A DNA stretch of 54,282 nt. Origin: Lingula anatina. Lineage: Eukaryota; Brachiopoda; Lingulata; Lingulida; Lingulidae. A program made the position numbers and the translations under genes. The notes beneath the pieces were generated by a model. The model saw nothing but the letters and a program-made list of their open reading frames with translations, was not told the origin of the DNA and searched no databases. This document shows positions 1-14,500 of the stretch, one piece after another (the stretch's first letter is position 1; the number at the start of each line of letters is the position of its first letter). Location of the stretch: positions 64,001 to 118,282 of the forward strand of contig NW_019775911.1 of NCBI RefSeq assembly GCF_001039355.2, given 5' to 3'.

Positions 1-744
1 CAAGTCTTCAAGACCATCTGTCTGGCAGTGATTAGCAAGACCACATCTCAGCCTTTAATCATATATGTTTGGAATTTCCATGTAGATTGCCATGCATTTG
101 GCTGCCAGCTTGGGCCCCATGTCATTTCAGTTCACTTTTCCTGGAGTCATTAAGTTGTGGACAGGTGTACAGCATCAGTATACAGCCTTGTATGGGGAGG
201 TGATAAGTTGATAGCCCCCACATTGGAACACTGGATAGGGGAAAGACCAAAGGAAATGCGAAATATGATGGCACAAAAACTCCAGGAGAGAATTATTTCT
301 GATTTGAGAAAGTGGAATTTTTGTTTAAAAGAAGAAATTGTCATGAATACAACTAACTATGGAAAAAGCTTTCTTTTATTTAACCAAAACAAAATTTTCT
401 TGATAATTATACTTAAGTGATGAATATAGTATTTTAACTAGATACCTGATCTTAATCTTTACTGATTTTTTTTGTCACCATATAGGAAAACAGTTTGTTG
501 GAATGAAAATGTGTACCTGTTTTAATTTTTCAGTTGGATTTAAATCAAATATTTATTAATTCTATGGTTTTTACATGTGAAATGAAAGATTATGTGATTA
601 TGATGTTTTTATTGAATATATACTTGCTCAACAAGTAAAAAAAAAGTATGAACTTAAAATCACATTTGTCATTTTTGGACATTTGATTTCAACTGTAAAA
701 ATAGTTAAAAAGAGAAACTTTATCTCAGCTTACAAAAACAAAAG

Positions 745-746
<2 letters not shown>

Positions 747-787
<41 letters not shown>

Positions 788-788
788 T
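747..788. repeat. (TTA)n microsatellite
   Basis: About 13 uninterrupted TTA units. Confidence 0.95.
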
Positions 789-1323
789 TGCAACAAACAG
801 GTAATTTGAATACATTGATCCTGGCTATGAATAAGAGAAACTCTAAAAATGAACAAAATATTATGCCATGTGCTATTCTGTCTGTTTTACTGTTGTTAAA
901 ATATTTTTTTAAGATGACCTGCTAATGAAAGAGAATTTTTCCAAATAAATTAATCTATAAAAATTTGTCACATTAGCTTTAATGGTTTAATTAAGCATGA
1001 CATTTTGAATGTTTCCTTCAATCGATAAAGTGGCATCAAAGGAAAATAAGTTTTTTTCTGTTTTTGAATTTACAGCTTTCCAGAACGTGTCTTTTCGTTA
1101 AGGTCGATATATATTCTTACACTCTAACCCCTAGTGCACCTTTAAGACAAAGAATCCCAATATCATCTATTTTTATTTTCTCCATTTTTATCTGCCTGAT
1201 TAGCTTTAATAGGAAGCCATTAAATTTTGCTTAGCCTCTTGTGACACAGCTAATCCCAGATCCATCCCCGGTGTTCCTTGAGAACTTCTGACAACTGGTC
1301 TTTACCTGTCTGACTGGTGATGA

Positions 1324-1337
1324 GTTGCCTTGGTAAC
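1324..1337 (+). promoter_or_regulatory. candidate RFX X-box
   Basis: GTTGCCTTGGTAAC matches the symmetric X-box consensus GTNRCC-N(0-3)-RGYAAC at every fixed position. RFX factors bind such imperfect palindromes, often in ciliary or neuronal gene regulation. It lies 4 kb upstream of the first recognised basonuclin exon. Function is inferred from the motif only. Confidence 0.4.
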
Positions 1338-2409
1338 TCTTTGATTAACACACTAATACAACCAGGTCTAACCAAATTAGCAATGTTTTATCATTTGTGA
1401 AGCAGTGACCTAAGTTAATGAAAAGAGAGATGCTTATAATCAGTTTTGAGTGTGCTGAAAAAATGAATATGGAATTAGGGTGTTTAGGCTTATTTTGCTT
1501 ATTGCTGTCACTCAGGACTCATGCCTCATGTTTATACAAGGATTAACACTAAGACAAGCTAATGTGATGATTGACTTATAAAGATGGCCTGCTCTCTCTT
1601 TCTATTCTTTCATAAATGTTTACCTAAACCAATAAAACTGTCTCTGTCTCCTATCTAAACATCAGCATTTGGTACCATCCTTCAGAGGCAGTATCAAATT
1701 TCCTGGCGGTAGTATGTCCAAGCAAATCCTCTTTGTCCACTGGGAACGACTTGACCATTGCTGGACACCCAGCTGCCCTTCCTGGCTGCCCACTTGTCTC
1801 TGCTTATCTTTAAGTGATAGTGACAGCAGCAGGACTGCTGGGACGGTGCAGGAAGGGAGATGAAGATAATGCTGAATTAGTCTGGACTAGTGCTTCTCTT
1901 CTGATATGACAGTTTTGGCTGTCATGAGACAGAGATAAACATACTTATATTCAACAGGATTTCTGTGGCATTTCCAGCGATATTGTCCAGTTGAAAGCGT
2001 AGAACAGAAGCGCTTGGCAGTTCATATAGAAGGCGATGTAGATAGGACTGGAGTTTGTGTGAAGAGAAGATTTGTCAGTGTTGTCTGTCACAAGACTGAG
2101 CTAGTGTTGGCTACTGTTTCTGTGCTTGGTTCACAACATATTTACTTTGGTCAGCTGCAAGCAGAGTGTTGTCTGCCCACAGTGAAAGCAGGCTTTGTCT
2201 CCAGACAGGACACTGAGTACAGAGGAAAAGGATATTGGAGACATCTGGACAGTAATTTTGTGTCAACAGTCTATTACACAGGGCCTTTTATTTGCCTGGT
2301 ACCCACCCATTGGGGAAACACATTGACAGACCGGCTAGGTCAAGGCACTTCTGCACAGGAATGTCCTCAATTTTCAAGATCATGGTAAATTTTATTGTAT
2401 TAATTTATC

Positions 2410-2434
2410 TTTTTTTTTTTTTTTTTTTTTTTTT
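2410..2434. repeat. T homopolymer (25)
   Basis: Uninterrupted run of T; length is likely unstable between alleles and in assembly. Confidence 0.9.
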
Positions 2435-5400
2435 CAGGTTTATTTATTTTTGTTCAATTTTAGAAAGCATAAAATAAGAATGTCACTTGCTTAGACTTTA
2501 TTCTAGACTGGATGCTTATTTGACTTGCTAAAGCGGAGGCAATTGTCTTTGTAAGGCATTAAGAATAATTTCAGTTAGTTGATTGAATTTATTGAATTGT
2601 TTTTGTGTGATAAGAAAACCATGAATGACAAAATGGACTTCCAAGTGCTTCCATCTTTTTATTTCTGTCGCTGTATATTATTTACAGCATGTGCTGTCTA
2701 TTTGCTAGAACACAATCTGGTCACCCACGTGATTATTTATGACCCTCTGTTCTGTGTGCTTTCTACAGTGTCATGTTTTATCCAACGTCTCTAATGATGC
2801 ATTTGAAAAATGGTCATTTGTTTGAAGTCATTTTCAAGAACCATAAATCCAGATGACCACATTTGCCTGCCATTAGTTTGGGGCCCAAATGGTCATTCAT
2901 TGATTTCCTGTTTTGCTGAGGATATTTCCACTGTAAGGACATTGTCTATGGGAGAATCAGCCAAGTTACAGTCCCTTTAGATGATGGCTGATTTTGTTAA
3001 AGATTTGGAGATCGATTAGAGAATGCCAGCAGCCACAAGCGCACCTACCCGCACACAGCCAAGTTGGCCAACAAGTCTCCAATGACCCAATAAAATCCTG
3101 TTGATCACAGCCAGCCCAAGACACCTTGGTCCCCCGAAGCAGCAAGACAGGGGACGCAGTGCTGTGAGCCCTGTGAGGCCAGGCTAGGCCAGGATCAATA
3201 GCTTGGTTCAATACTGACAGCTGCAGGTTTCCAGTGTTCCCAGCATTGCCGCTGATTGGAGTGTGGCCAGCAGCTCACAGCCATCACCAGCGGGGCCAGG
3301 ATGACAGATAGGAGCCTGTGTAGAATTACACCCCGCAAAACTGTTTGGAAAACACTGCTATTATCTGACTCACTTGGCCTCTGTTCAGATGTGCTCTACT
3401 ACAACAAACAGGGAGGCTCCTGGCAGAAGATAACGAGCACTGTGGGACAGGAGACGAGATAGATACTAAAATCAAAACTGACCGGCCAACATATGGTGGA
3501 CATTGAATGGACACAGCTATGACATCTCCAGTACAGTTTTCTATGAACCAGGTGGATTTTTCAGAATTTTATATTTCTTATGTCGCTCAACTCTCGCCAT
3601 CTTGTGTGTGTTTTGTCTGGGAATTGTCTGGTTCTGCTCCAGACTCTACTTCATACAGATATGTGATATTTTATTGACCAATGTATTTTTAGATCAGTAT
3701 GTTTGGTTCTGTCATACGCTTGTAATGTCGTGTTAATGCTGACCTTGTAGAGAAGAGGCCAAGTTTAATTATGTTGTCTATTGATTGCCCAGATGATAAT
3801 ATGTAGATTGTGTCTACTTTCTCTGCAGATAGCCAGATTTAAAGAATTTTGTCAGATTTAAAATGCCATTCAACTCCTATTTCCTGCAGTTTTGGGAGGT
3901 CTTTGACATTAAATCCGCCATACACATTCTCTTTCATTTCTTCTGGAACATGTGGTATTATTTTTTCATCATCAGTGAATACATCCTTAGGATGTCTCAC
4001 TTCTGAGGAAAAGGGAGTGAGGGTTTCACCGTGAGTCCTCTGACCTCATCCATTTGATGGACAAGGAAGATCCAGGTGTCATAATTATTTATAGCAACTA
4101 GGATCAAAAAGATGGACATGGATGTACCTCATTAAATGTCTTAGTTATAGATTGGGGTCATGTTTGAGTATCAAACATTTTTATAAGCAAGAAAAATAAG
4201 AAACAATTCAGTTGTCAGGTAACCCTGAAAAAAATTCCTAAGACTTCAATATGTGCATGTCTCATTTAAGACCTCACTGTATATACATGAATTAATCCTC
4301 TCTTTATTTAGATTCCCTCAAGGTAACACTAATTGGTATCTGAGTGTCTTGTGATGTAAAAGTTGTTACTTGGAGTTACTTTTACCTGAGGTAGCAGTAA
4401 TTGATAGTCAGTTTGTGTCTTGTGATGTAAACCCGAGTTTCTTGGACTTCTCTCAAATCCCGGCATTATAAGCAACTCACATGGGAAATTCAAATGGCAC
4501 TAATGCTGGCCAGTGCTGATTTTCACCCCAGGGTGAGATTGACATGTGCCCACATCTAACATGTGTTAAGCAATGTTATGTAAACATTCATCTTCCTGTC
4601 CTTGCATCACTAATTACCCCAACGTCCTGACAGAGCGTATCAGGTGGCAGAGGCATACTCAGGTACCTGGACTTTTAAGGCAGCGGCACATTTCAATCAT
4701 GTCTCAGCCAATGGGATGGTGGCATTTGCGTGAACCTGGCAACTTGATACCCATGCCATGTCATCATGTCTCTGCGCTGATGATGAACTCCATTTCCATC
4801 TACCTGGGTGCACAATTTGTGTAGGCCCCACACCTTTAAAGAACCATACTGCATGTCATGAAAAATATTGCCAAAATAATTTGCGTCTTAGAAAAACAGA
4901 TTTGGGCACATTTTTCTATTAGCCCAGTTTCTCCTCCAAGTGATGTGAACTTGAAAAAATTGGTTTTTTTCTACTGCGTTGACTTGTAGGTTGATATTTA
5001 TTGTGTCAAAGTGTTTCTCTTGGTTTTTATTTAGGAGGAATGTAAAGATATTTTTTGATTAAAAAAAAGCATTTTGATCAGAGATGTCTCATTAGTTCTA
5101 TTTTCATTGATTTGTTAATCTAAGGTCAAATATTAAAGAAAATATTTGTGATATTAATAATGTATAACCCAAAGAAAGTATATAGAAAACTGATAAAGAT
5201 ATTTATTACATTTTCATCTTAAATTTCAGAGAACCCATTGATTTTCCTAATTCACAAAAAATTAACCCACCTTTTTCACAGTTTATTTTTTTCAAAAATC
5301 CATTTCTTTACTGTCTTTTTAGACCACTGATGAAATATAGAAATTGAGTTTAGCATTACTTTAATTTGGTGACATCTTTTGTATTTATTTCTTCTTTTAG

Positions 5401-5506
5401 GCCACCATCCGCTGCACAGTCCCAAGTTGTGCCTGTGAATGCTTCTCTCCAGGGAAAAATCAACTACGGGTCTGTGATACCTGCAAGCATGGATGGGTCG
5501 CACATG
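5401..5506 (+). CDS. BNC: basonuclin exon (Cys-rich N-terminal box)
   Basis: Acceptor TTTTAG before 5401, donor GTAATA after 5506, exit phase 1. Encodes [15 protein letters not shown] and [11 protein letters not shown], the basonuclin N-terminal signature with regularly spaced Cys and a CxxCxH. Entry phase 0, so a further upstream coding exon should supply the start. Confidence 0.93.
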
Positions 5507-8500
5507 GTAATATATATTTTAACACCTTAATATTACCAACATTTTTTTTTCAAATTAGCTTTGATTGTGCCATAGTAGTTAATTTCTTTAATTTTGTAAT
5601 GATGAACACTTTTTCTATGGGTTTTTAACTTAAATTTGACATTTAAATAATAAAGACATAAACAACAAAATGCAGTTGTAAGTTATTTCCGAGATACTGC
5701 ATTTAATAAAAAAAATGACTTCAACTTCACAGATTTTGTGTTTCTAACTGCCAAGGAATGGAACATTTATATGTCTGTTCTCCACCTTTAATGCAATTTT
5801 GCAAGAAAAAATAATATTGGAAGTTATTAAATAAAGTTTTTATGTTGAATATTTCACTTTATGTGAAAATGATCAAATCAACATTTCCTCTAAGATTTGA
5901 ATGCTTTAAAATAACATCCAAAGACATTTTACCCGTGACTTAAATATCTAAGATTTCATTCAATATAAGAATATAAATCATATCTATGATTTTAATAGAT
6001 ATGTGCTTAAATTTGTATTCTCATGATATATGTCACTGTGCTTTATTGGACAGAATGGGCTTCAGTAGACAAGTAGTGGTTCAATGAAATTGATCACCCA
6101 GTGTAGAGAATTGGATATTTGGGAGCTGTATATTAATTATGTATTCGATGGAAAATTGTGCATCTGGAAAACTGTCAGTGCATGGTAGTGTCTCTATGGG
6201 GGGAAATAAGAGGTAATTAGCTGTCTGTGTTTTGTGGCATGTCCAATGAAGTGAAAAGAAAACATGGGACAGGGTTAATTTGGTGTAAAGTTCTCACTTA
6301 GGTCAAAAGGGAGAAGAAAACAAATAGAAAGTCTGATCAAGGCTGGTGTCGGGACTCTTCCCTCATCTGTTTTTGCCTGTCATGACATTATGCAGTTATT
6401 TTCCATATGACAGGACAGAAAAAAAGACAACCAATTAGTGGGAGAATCTCATTCTCTGAAAAAATAAAAAATAAAGCAAGATGGGACTTCTTAAAAAACA
6501 TGTGGCTTACCCTGTCTGCTTATTTTTACCCATCCCAAATTTGACATGACATTCTGCATTGAAATTTAGCAGCTATTGTACTGGTATTCAGGTGTTTTCT
6601 GTCTTTGTAGAAGATGCAATTTATACAGCTGTCTCCTGCCCTTGTTTTTATTTTTGTTGGGGGGGTGATGCTGCCCTTGTAGTTTAAGGATTCAGGACAA
6701 TGAACTTTGGCAGACCAACTGTCACTGATGACTTTTGATTATTGATCTCAAGAGAAAATTCATAATATTTAAGAACATCTGCAGTCTTTTAGAAAATTAA
6801 ACTTGAAACAAACATTTTACGCAGTTCACTGGCTCCTTGCTCATTGGCTGTAACAAGGCAAAGGGTTCAATTGATTTAATATGTGTGATCTTTGAAGCAT
6901 CTCTATTTTCACCCAACTATATAGATCTAGATTCACCCATGACTCCTGTGGACATTCTGGCTGCTATCTGTTCTGTTCTATATGTCCATCTGGCATCAGT
7001 TTTTGAGGACACTTCTTAAAATTATAAAAAGCGAAGCAGTTTTTTAATGTTATTTGTTGTTTATTTCATTCTGTCCTTTTAGAGTGAAGTATCATTGTTT
7101 AATGTTCTATTTGTTTTTAAAGCTGTAGAAGTGCTCTCACAAGAAGAGAACCACATTGGCAGTTTCAAGAATAAAATCAGCCTAGTGAGTTTTGACAGTG
7201 TCTGTACAATAAACCAATCATTTCAGCACAATGTGATAAAATTCCTCCTTAAGTAATGAAGCTTGTTGTCCTCCTTGTAGTGAATTATCAAAATTTTTGT
7301 ACCCTGGGAAAAATGTTAGCAGCCTGAAAAATAAGCGATGTTCCTGAAAAATGAGTGATTAAGTAAGATGATGATCTGCACTTTGGCACTTGTTGGATGT
7401 CAAAAAGGACTAAAGTGCTTTTTTCTTTTTTTCACAAAAGGGTACACACTTGTCCCATCAAAGTGATTTAAGATAAACATTATGCCCATAAATAAAGTTG
7501 TGTTTTTAGAGACAATGTAGACAATCATATCATGTTGAATGCCCCCCCCCCCATAAAAAAGTAGAAAAAAAAGAAAAAAAAAGATCACAGTACATCCAAG
7601 TCCCTTGCAGCAAGTCCTAGAGACATGATACCATCCTTAGAAAAATCTGTTTATCAGTCGACATCAAGCAGTAAGGCAGTATGGTGAAACTGTTAGGACT
7701 GTTGTCCTTATCATGGCCCAGCAGGACTCTTTGCCAGTGTGGCTGTGAGATCTGCAATGGCATTTCTTAAAAGACGCATGGAGATAATGACAGTATTGGA
7801 TTTTTCCCAACACAGTAGACAAACAAAAAGATCACAAAAGGGTTTCTCTCCTGGAATGCACAGAAGGCTGGATGCTGTTGATTTGATATCAATTCCCCGG
7901 TGAGTGGGGAGCTTTAATTAAAGCGATTTGTACCAAGGTTGTCTGTCACACAATCAGTGCACTTATCAGACTGTTGCATTAAATAAGCGACATTTCTGTT
8001 TATTTTTCTTGCACACAAAGGACAGATACAGTGGTATTGTTTCAGATGTGACAGCTTTTACTGCACGGAAAGAAAGGCGTGACTGGGCACGTAATGAACA
8101 CAACATGGCATATGAAATGTAATCTGGTGAAAATGTCAAAGCATGTAGGGCAGATATTAGTCACATCTGAAAAAGTAATAACATTATTGGTCACAAGACT
8201 GATAGAGGTACTGAGTAGTAGTTAAAGTGCATTTCAGCTGTATTTACCATCAAGTGATTGTCTTGGGGTTAGATTGATTTTTCAGGAAGTTAATGTCGCG
8301 TGCACACCCAGGGACAGGATCTTGATGACAATTGGTTCCCATGACAATATGGGGGCTGTTTGAGCATTGCACGACAGCTGCGTTCATGTATCTGGAGAAA
8401 CCATTCTTTATGTGCCATTCTGTTGCCTGAACAGAGCCCCTCTCTGAGGGAGGGAAAATATGACATGATTATAGGGAGGAATAATATGCAGTTAATTAAT

Positions 8501-11500
8501 TTGTACATGTATGACTAATATAATGACTTAACCTGAGTGAAACACCACTATTTATCATTTAGCAAATTATGTTGTCACATTTTATCTTCACTTTATTCCT
8601 TTCTAATAATATTTCCAATTCTACTCACGTATTTCTTTTGTAATGAAGAATAAACAAGTGCACTGTCATCACATAATTTCTCTCATTATCTGTGTCCCTA
8701 GATACAACAGAATGTATAAGGTACTTAATAGAGGGACGTTCATGCACTGAAAAGGAGCAATTTGTGATCAGATCCTCCCACCATTGTTAAAAGAGCACAT
8801 GGACTTGTTCAGTTGATTGTCCCATTCACACTAGGTGGAGCTGGATCAATGCTCTAACATGACATGCTGTGAGATATGACCCTCAGTTGACAAAAGCACT
8901 GTAAGAGGCTATAAGCTTGAAAAACACAGATCTGTCCAACTTGAATGCTGGCTTTATACTGATAGAGGTGAAGCAGATATCAGCGACACTGGCTGTTGAC
9001 TATCAACTTAATCTTCAATAAAAAAGACCTAAAGCAATATTTTGGCAAGCTAACATTGTGAAATTGTCATATTTGAGAGCAGCAGTGATAAAACTTATGT
9101 CTGAGTATAATTTTTTTTTTGTAAGGATATAAATTGTCTTGGGTTTTAGAAAAACTTATTTCAAATTTGAACATGAGTCATTTCTATCTGAAAATATGGG
9201 TATCCACATGATAATTAGATAAAGAAAAAACCTAGACCTTTCTTATAATATTGAAGGCCCACACAGGGGCTGGATAAATATCCAAAGGCCCCATAGTGTA
9301 ACTGTTGACAAGATAAACATCTACTCTGTATCAGCCAGTTGATCATATCCCCTCCTTTGTTTTCTAGTGATATTTATGTCCAAAAATATTCCTTACATCA
9401 TCTGCTTGCAAAATGTATGCAGTATCAAAAGAAACAGATGGGAACATCTTCAGTTTTGTTACTTGTATTATGATCATGATATTTTCACATGGGATACATT
9501 GGGTTAGGGTGTTAAAGAAAACACGATTGTTTGTTTTAATGATGGTGTGACACAGGTATTGTAAGTACAAGATGAAACTTTAACATTCAGTTGACAAATG
9601 TATTGCATTTGATTTCGGGCACAGTGTGCTGACGAGTGTATAACTGTGCTCCACATATGTGTTGTGTTTTGAAGCTGTTGATGTTCCAGCCAGAGTAGCA
9701 TTCTCAAGCTGACAAGAAACACACAGAGCCAGTTGTCTCTGCCTGATTCCAATCTGACTTGTCATTTGAACCACATGTCAAGTGGGATTGTTCTCTGCTG
9801 TGTTGGGTGCACTTGCTGCCACCAAGAGAAAAAAGCCCAAAGGGAAAGGTTGAAGTATAGAATATACTGTTCTGTGCTGGATTTTGATACAAAAACCACA
9901 GGAAAGTGATTTTGTAAATGTTTTTTTTTTTTTTACTCCTGACAGAATTTTATAGAATATTTATTTTCTGTTTTGAGTGGTGAGAGGAAAAAGTTATACA
10001 TTAGTCTATCCCCAACAATCAATATAGGGCAATGAAGAATATATATATATATTATATATAATTATTTGATATAAGATCCAAACATTAGGTGACAACATAT
10101 TATTTTTTGTATACCTGAAAAAGAAAAAAGTAAAGTACGCATTGTTTTAAGACATCAGAAGATATTGACAGAGGTTTGAGAACTGGTAAAAGCTCAAGCT
10201 AAGAAAGTGTTAATCTTGATAACATTAATTAAACACTTTGATGGATGCAACATTGTGCCCTGCCTTCTCCCCCCCCCCTCCCCCCTCCCCCCAAGAAAAA
10301 AAATAATAATAATTTCTGAATTTAGTGGTCAAGATAAGACAAGTGTAAGGAGGGTGTATACGGAGGAGTTAAATAGTTTAATAACTACATCTATTTCTGG
10401 AAATTAAAACTTGAGTGTCATTTATTTACCTTTAATTTTCAATTTTATTTATTTATTTGTTTATTAGTTTATTAGTTTTAGAAAAAAAAAACTGAACATG
10501 GTAGGAGACATTGTTCCCAGGCAGATCTGATTTTTTTGTGTCAACACTACTGGTGTCTCCTGCTACTTGAAATAGCAATATAATACCAGCAGTCCTTGCT
10601 AAGTTAATGTACTATAGCAAATAGATGTGCATTTTGTTTCACAAGATGTGAAGCACAATGACGCTTTTTTGTGGTGTTTGTGCCACTTGGACTGCAGCAA
10701 GGGTTTGACAATTACTTGTAATAGGTTGGCTGCATTCTTGTAGCAAAGCCTGCGGCTAATGCACTTGAGAGTTTCACAGCTGTTGCACACATATGAAATA
10801 TTGTCTTTGTTTGAGTTGTTCGCTGGAATGCCTTTGTACTACACAAATGACACTGCGACTGAGGAACTGGACTGGCTTGAATTTCTTAGATTACCCTCCC
10901 AGACAAGTGTTTTTCAGTATCAGCCTACAGAGCAAAATCAAAAGCAAAGGGCACTGTAATTTTTGAGTCACGACTCTAACGTTTGATATCTTGTGGTGTA
11001 CGTATTCTGTGACTGTTTCAAGAGGAAAAAAAGCATTAGCAGTGCATAAAGATGTCATGATTTAGATAAAGCTACTTAAAGAAATAAACATTTCTCTGTG
11101 GTATTGTTAAAAAGAAATATCACATTAAGGAGAACATAAATCAATTGTAGTAAAGGGTGATTCTTCTTTAACATTAAGGATATGCGATCATCAATATTTT
11201 ACATTAGGATTTTTATTTTTTAAATGTAAATGTTTTTTATTATAGTTGAAGTTAAACTGGCAGATAATTTTTTTATTATTGTTATTTATTTATTAATTTG
11301 TTTTGTTGTTTGGCTTTTTTGTATCAGAAACAATTCCCTTTTGTGGAAGATGTATTTTTATTCTACTTGTTTTCATTCACTAAATGAATGCTAATGAAGC
11401 TTGGCAATTTTATCATTTGAAATGCTTATAATGACACATCTCGAAAAAAATGAAAAAAGAAATAAGTGCACTTTTTCAATGTGTAATTAAATTGTAACAA

Positions 11501-14500
11501 TATTGTATCATTTTAGCCCTGGACAAACTTGGCTACCGCCACGCCTATCATCTTGGTATGCAGGTGGAGATGGTTCAGCCTAATATAGTATTTGACATAG
11601 CTAGCCTCCTGCTGTATGGGGCTCAGGCCACACCCATAAGACTCAAGATACTACTGGATAGGCTCTTCAGTGTACTGCAACATGAGGAGGTACTGCAGGT
11701 GCTACATGGGTTCGGCTGGTCTTATGAAGACTATGCGCGAGGATACATTTTACAGGTGGGCAAGCACTTATTACTTTTAGTCTGATTTGGAGCTGTATTT
11801 TGAATTCCTAAAAAATCTCCATTGTAAGTTCATTGGCTATGAAAATTTTAATTGCCTATGCTTGCATTCTTGTTATTAAGGCCAGCTTACTTATCATTTG
11901 CCGTAGGAAGGAAGGGGGTCTGATTATACCCTAAGAGAAATATTTTTAAAAATATGGCGCCTTATATTTTTAACAAATAATTTTGCAATCTGTTTTGTAT
12001 TTCTTTATGCATGCTTGTCACATACTTTATACCTTTTGTAATATTTATTTATTCCCCACCTCTTTGGTAGTGTGATGTTATTTTCTTTTCAAGTGTGTTG
12101 TAGAATGTGATTTGTGACTATGAGAAGTAAAATCCCCACCTGAGTGTCATAGATAAAACATAGATGTAATTGCACAGTAATATATATATCCTGGTCCAGT
12201 GCTCACTTCTTCCTCTAACTCAAATTTCTCTTTAAATTGTAAATGTTTTTTTTTCTTCGATTTCCCTTGACCAGGGATAGGAATGTTGATATTTGTGTTT
12301 TTATCAATTCAGCCAATTCAACCTAGTACAGATGCAGGGCTCAGTCAGATACCCATAGTGAGTATAGCTTTTATGTTTTGATATACCTGCCACAACTGGA
12401 CATGCACTTGACCAGGAAATATAATATGTATCAATGGATGCTAATCATATATTTTATTAGTTGATTTAAGTTGAATGTTTGCTATTTGGTGTATTTTGTC
12501 AGTGGGGTACCATCAAGGGCCTGCTAACCAATTCTGCTTAATCCGTGTGATTTTTTTTACATGGCAGGCCTTCTTGCATGGTCTATTTGTTGCAGTTTGG
12601 TTTGATACAATACCTGTATTTATTATACTGAATCAAGGCAATGAACGATTCTAATAAACAAAAGACAATTTTGACTTTAACAAATTATTTGTCATTACTT
12701 AATAAATTGAGTGAACAGTAGGACCTAAGATGTGCAGGTAGAATTTTTTAAAAATTTCTCTTTCTTATTATTTTCAGGATCCAAATGGCCATGTTCTTGA
12801 CAAGTGGACCATCTCTACCAGAGAGGAGGAGCAAGTGATACTTCAACAGTTTTTACGGTTTGGGGAAACCCGTGCTATTGCTCAGGAAATCATCCTACAG
12901 GACAGTAAAGACCGAGGGGACTTTTATGCGCTTCCACCAAAGACTGAGTCTGAAATCAAAAAGTTCATAGAAAGAACGGGCAGTGCTGTGGTGCAGAGTT
13001 ATATGCGGACTTTGGATGCACAAAGAAGGCACCTGTGGGGCACTATGGGATACTCGATGCCTGCATTTCCTCCAACACGTATGATGAGCCCACAAACCTT
13101 ACAGCAGAGTCACTCACCCAATAGTAGTGTAGGGGGATTCAGTCGCCCCAGCAGCATCCCTCCTCAAGCCACAAGCCCCGAGTCTAGTTCTCCACTGGGC
13201 CGGCTGCAGACCATGCAGCCCTATGACTACCGCAAAGAACGCCACCCTCCATCATCAGCAGTCACAGCCTCTACCTCAGAAACACCAGAGAAGGCGGAGA
13301 GGCGACCTGCTAGTCTGCCAGAACGTCACCCCAGCCCACCTGCTGAGCCTCTAGCTCTGACAACTAGCCCAGTGAAACCTCCCCCACCTCAGCAGCTGAC
13401 TCCACCCCAGCTTACACCTATCCAACAGATGATCCAGGGTAGTATGCTGGTCACCTCCACACCTCTACAGGTGCCCCTGGCTGTTCAGGCTGCCTTCCAG
13501 CCTAAACAGGAGGTGGAGGCAGAGAGTGCAATCAATTACTCCATGAAGTCTAGAGACAGCAGTCCCAACACATCTTCTTCTGTGTATTCAGATCGCAAAG
13601 TCCGACACCTGCGCAAATCTGCTAACCCCATGAAACGTAACTGGGCACCCACACAAGGTTATGGTGGCACGCTGATCTCCCCAAGTGGCAAGAAGCGTGT
13701 CCTGTGCACAGCGTGCAATAAGACTTTCTGTGATAAAGGTGCTCTGAAGATTCACTACAGTGCAGTGCATCTGAAGGAAATGCACAAGTGCACTGTGGAC
13801 GGGTGCAATATGATGTTCAGTTCACGTCGCAGTCGCAATCGTCACAGTGCAAACCCCAACCCAAAACTCCACATGCCACAGAAGCCTCGCAAGATGCCAG
13901 AGGGTGCTGTTGTCCTGGATGAAGTCTCCAGCGGGGGCATGATGGATTCACCACAGTCACTACCTCTCAATCCCCCTCCTCTCCTCTATGGTTCTGATTA
14001 CACACCTTCAACACCTGACGGGTCAAAAAACTCTGATGGCATTCCCCAGGACCTGAGTTCTGGGGACCAGGCCTACTATGTGGATGCTAACAATCGACTT
14101 TCTTTACTGCCACCCCAATCAAAGAAACCTCGTTTGAAAGAAGAAGAAGAGGAGGAGGATGAGGTATCTTCTAATGAGGGAGCTGTGTTCCCCTCTCCTG
14201 TTGTGACAAGTACCACAAGAATCAACAGACGCAAAAGTAATGTGCCAACACGCTGTGCTCAGCCCACAGAGGACACTTTTGTCATGAGTGATGATAATGA
14301 TAACTCTAATGATGAAATGAATGAGGAAGAGGAAGAGGAGAGAAATCACCGCATGGGTGATGATAATCAGGCCCATGGTTCTTTTTCTAAGAGGAAAACA
14401 ATTGCTGGAAATGAAAAAAACTCTGATGAATCTCAAGACATTGCAGACCCTTCCAGCCCTTTAGGCACAATCCAAGTAAAGCAGGAACCCAGGAATGATG

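Larger units (their letters stand above)
1..5400. other. non-coding sequence upstream of first recognised basonuclin exon
   Basis: No exon with convincing protein similarity and splice sites was found here. Open frames present (for example 2014-2388 and 4573-4824 on the plus strand) have no recognisable family and no matching donor. The stretch is probably 5' intron or upstream flank of basonuclin. It holds a TTA microsatellite, a T25 run, an RFX-type X-box, a short repeated phrase (GTGTCTTGTGATGTAAA near 4344 and 4415) and a less AT-rich block at about 2960-3480. Confidence 0.6.
5507..11516 (+). other. basonuclin intron (6.0 kb)
   Basis: No coding exon recognised. Holds C11 at 7542-7552, an (AT)n tract near 10040-10062, a C-rich tract at 10269-10292 and TTTA-type sequence near 10441-10465. 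Confidence 0.85.

Noticed and set aside
2014-2388. 124-codon plus-strand open frame
   Set aside because: No recognisable family, no splice-site logic with basonuclin, composition like translated intron.
14119-14436. 105-codon minus-strand frame within basonuclin
   Set aside because: Shadow of Glu/Asp-rich coding sequence on the other strand.
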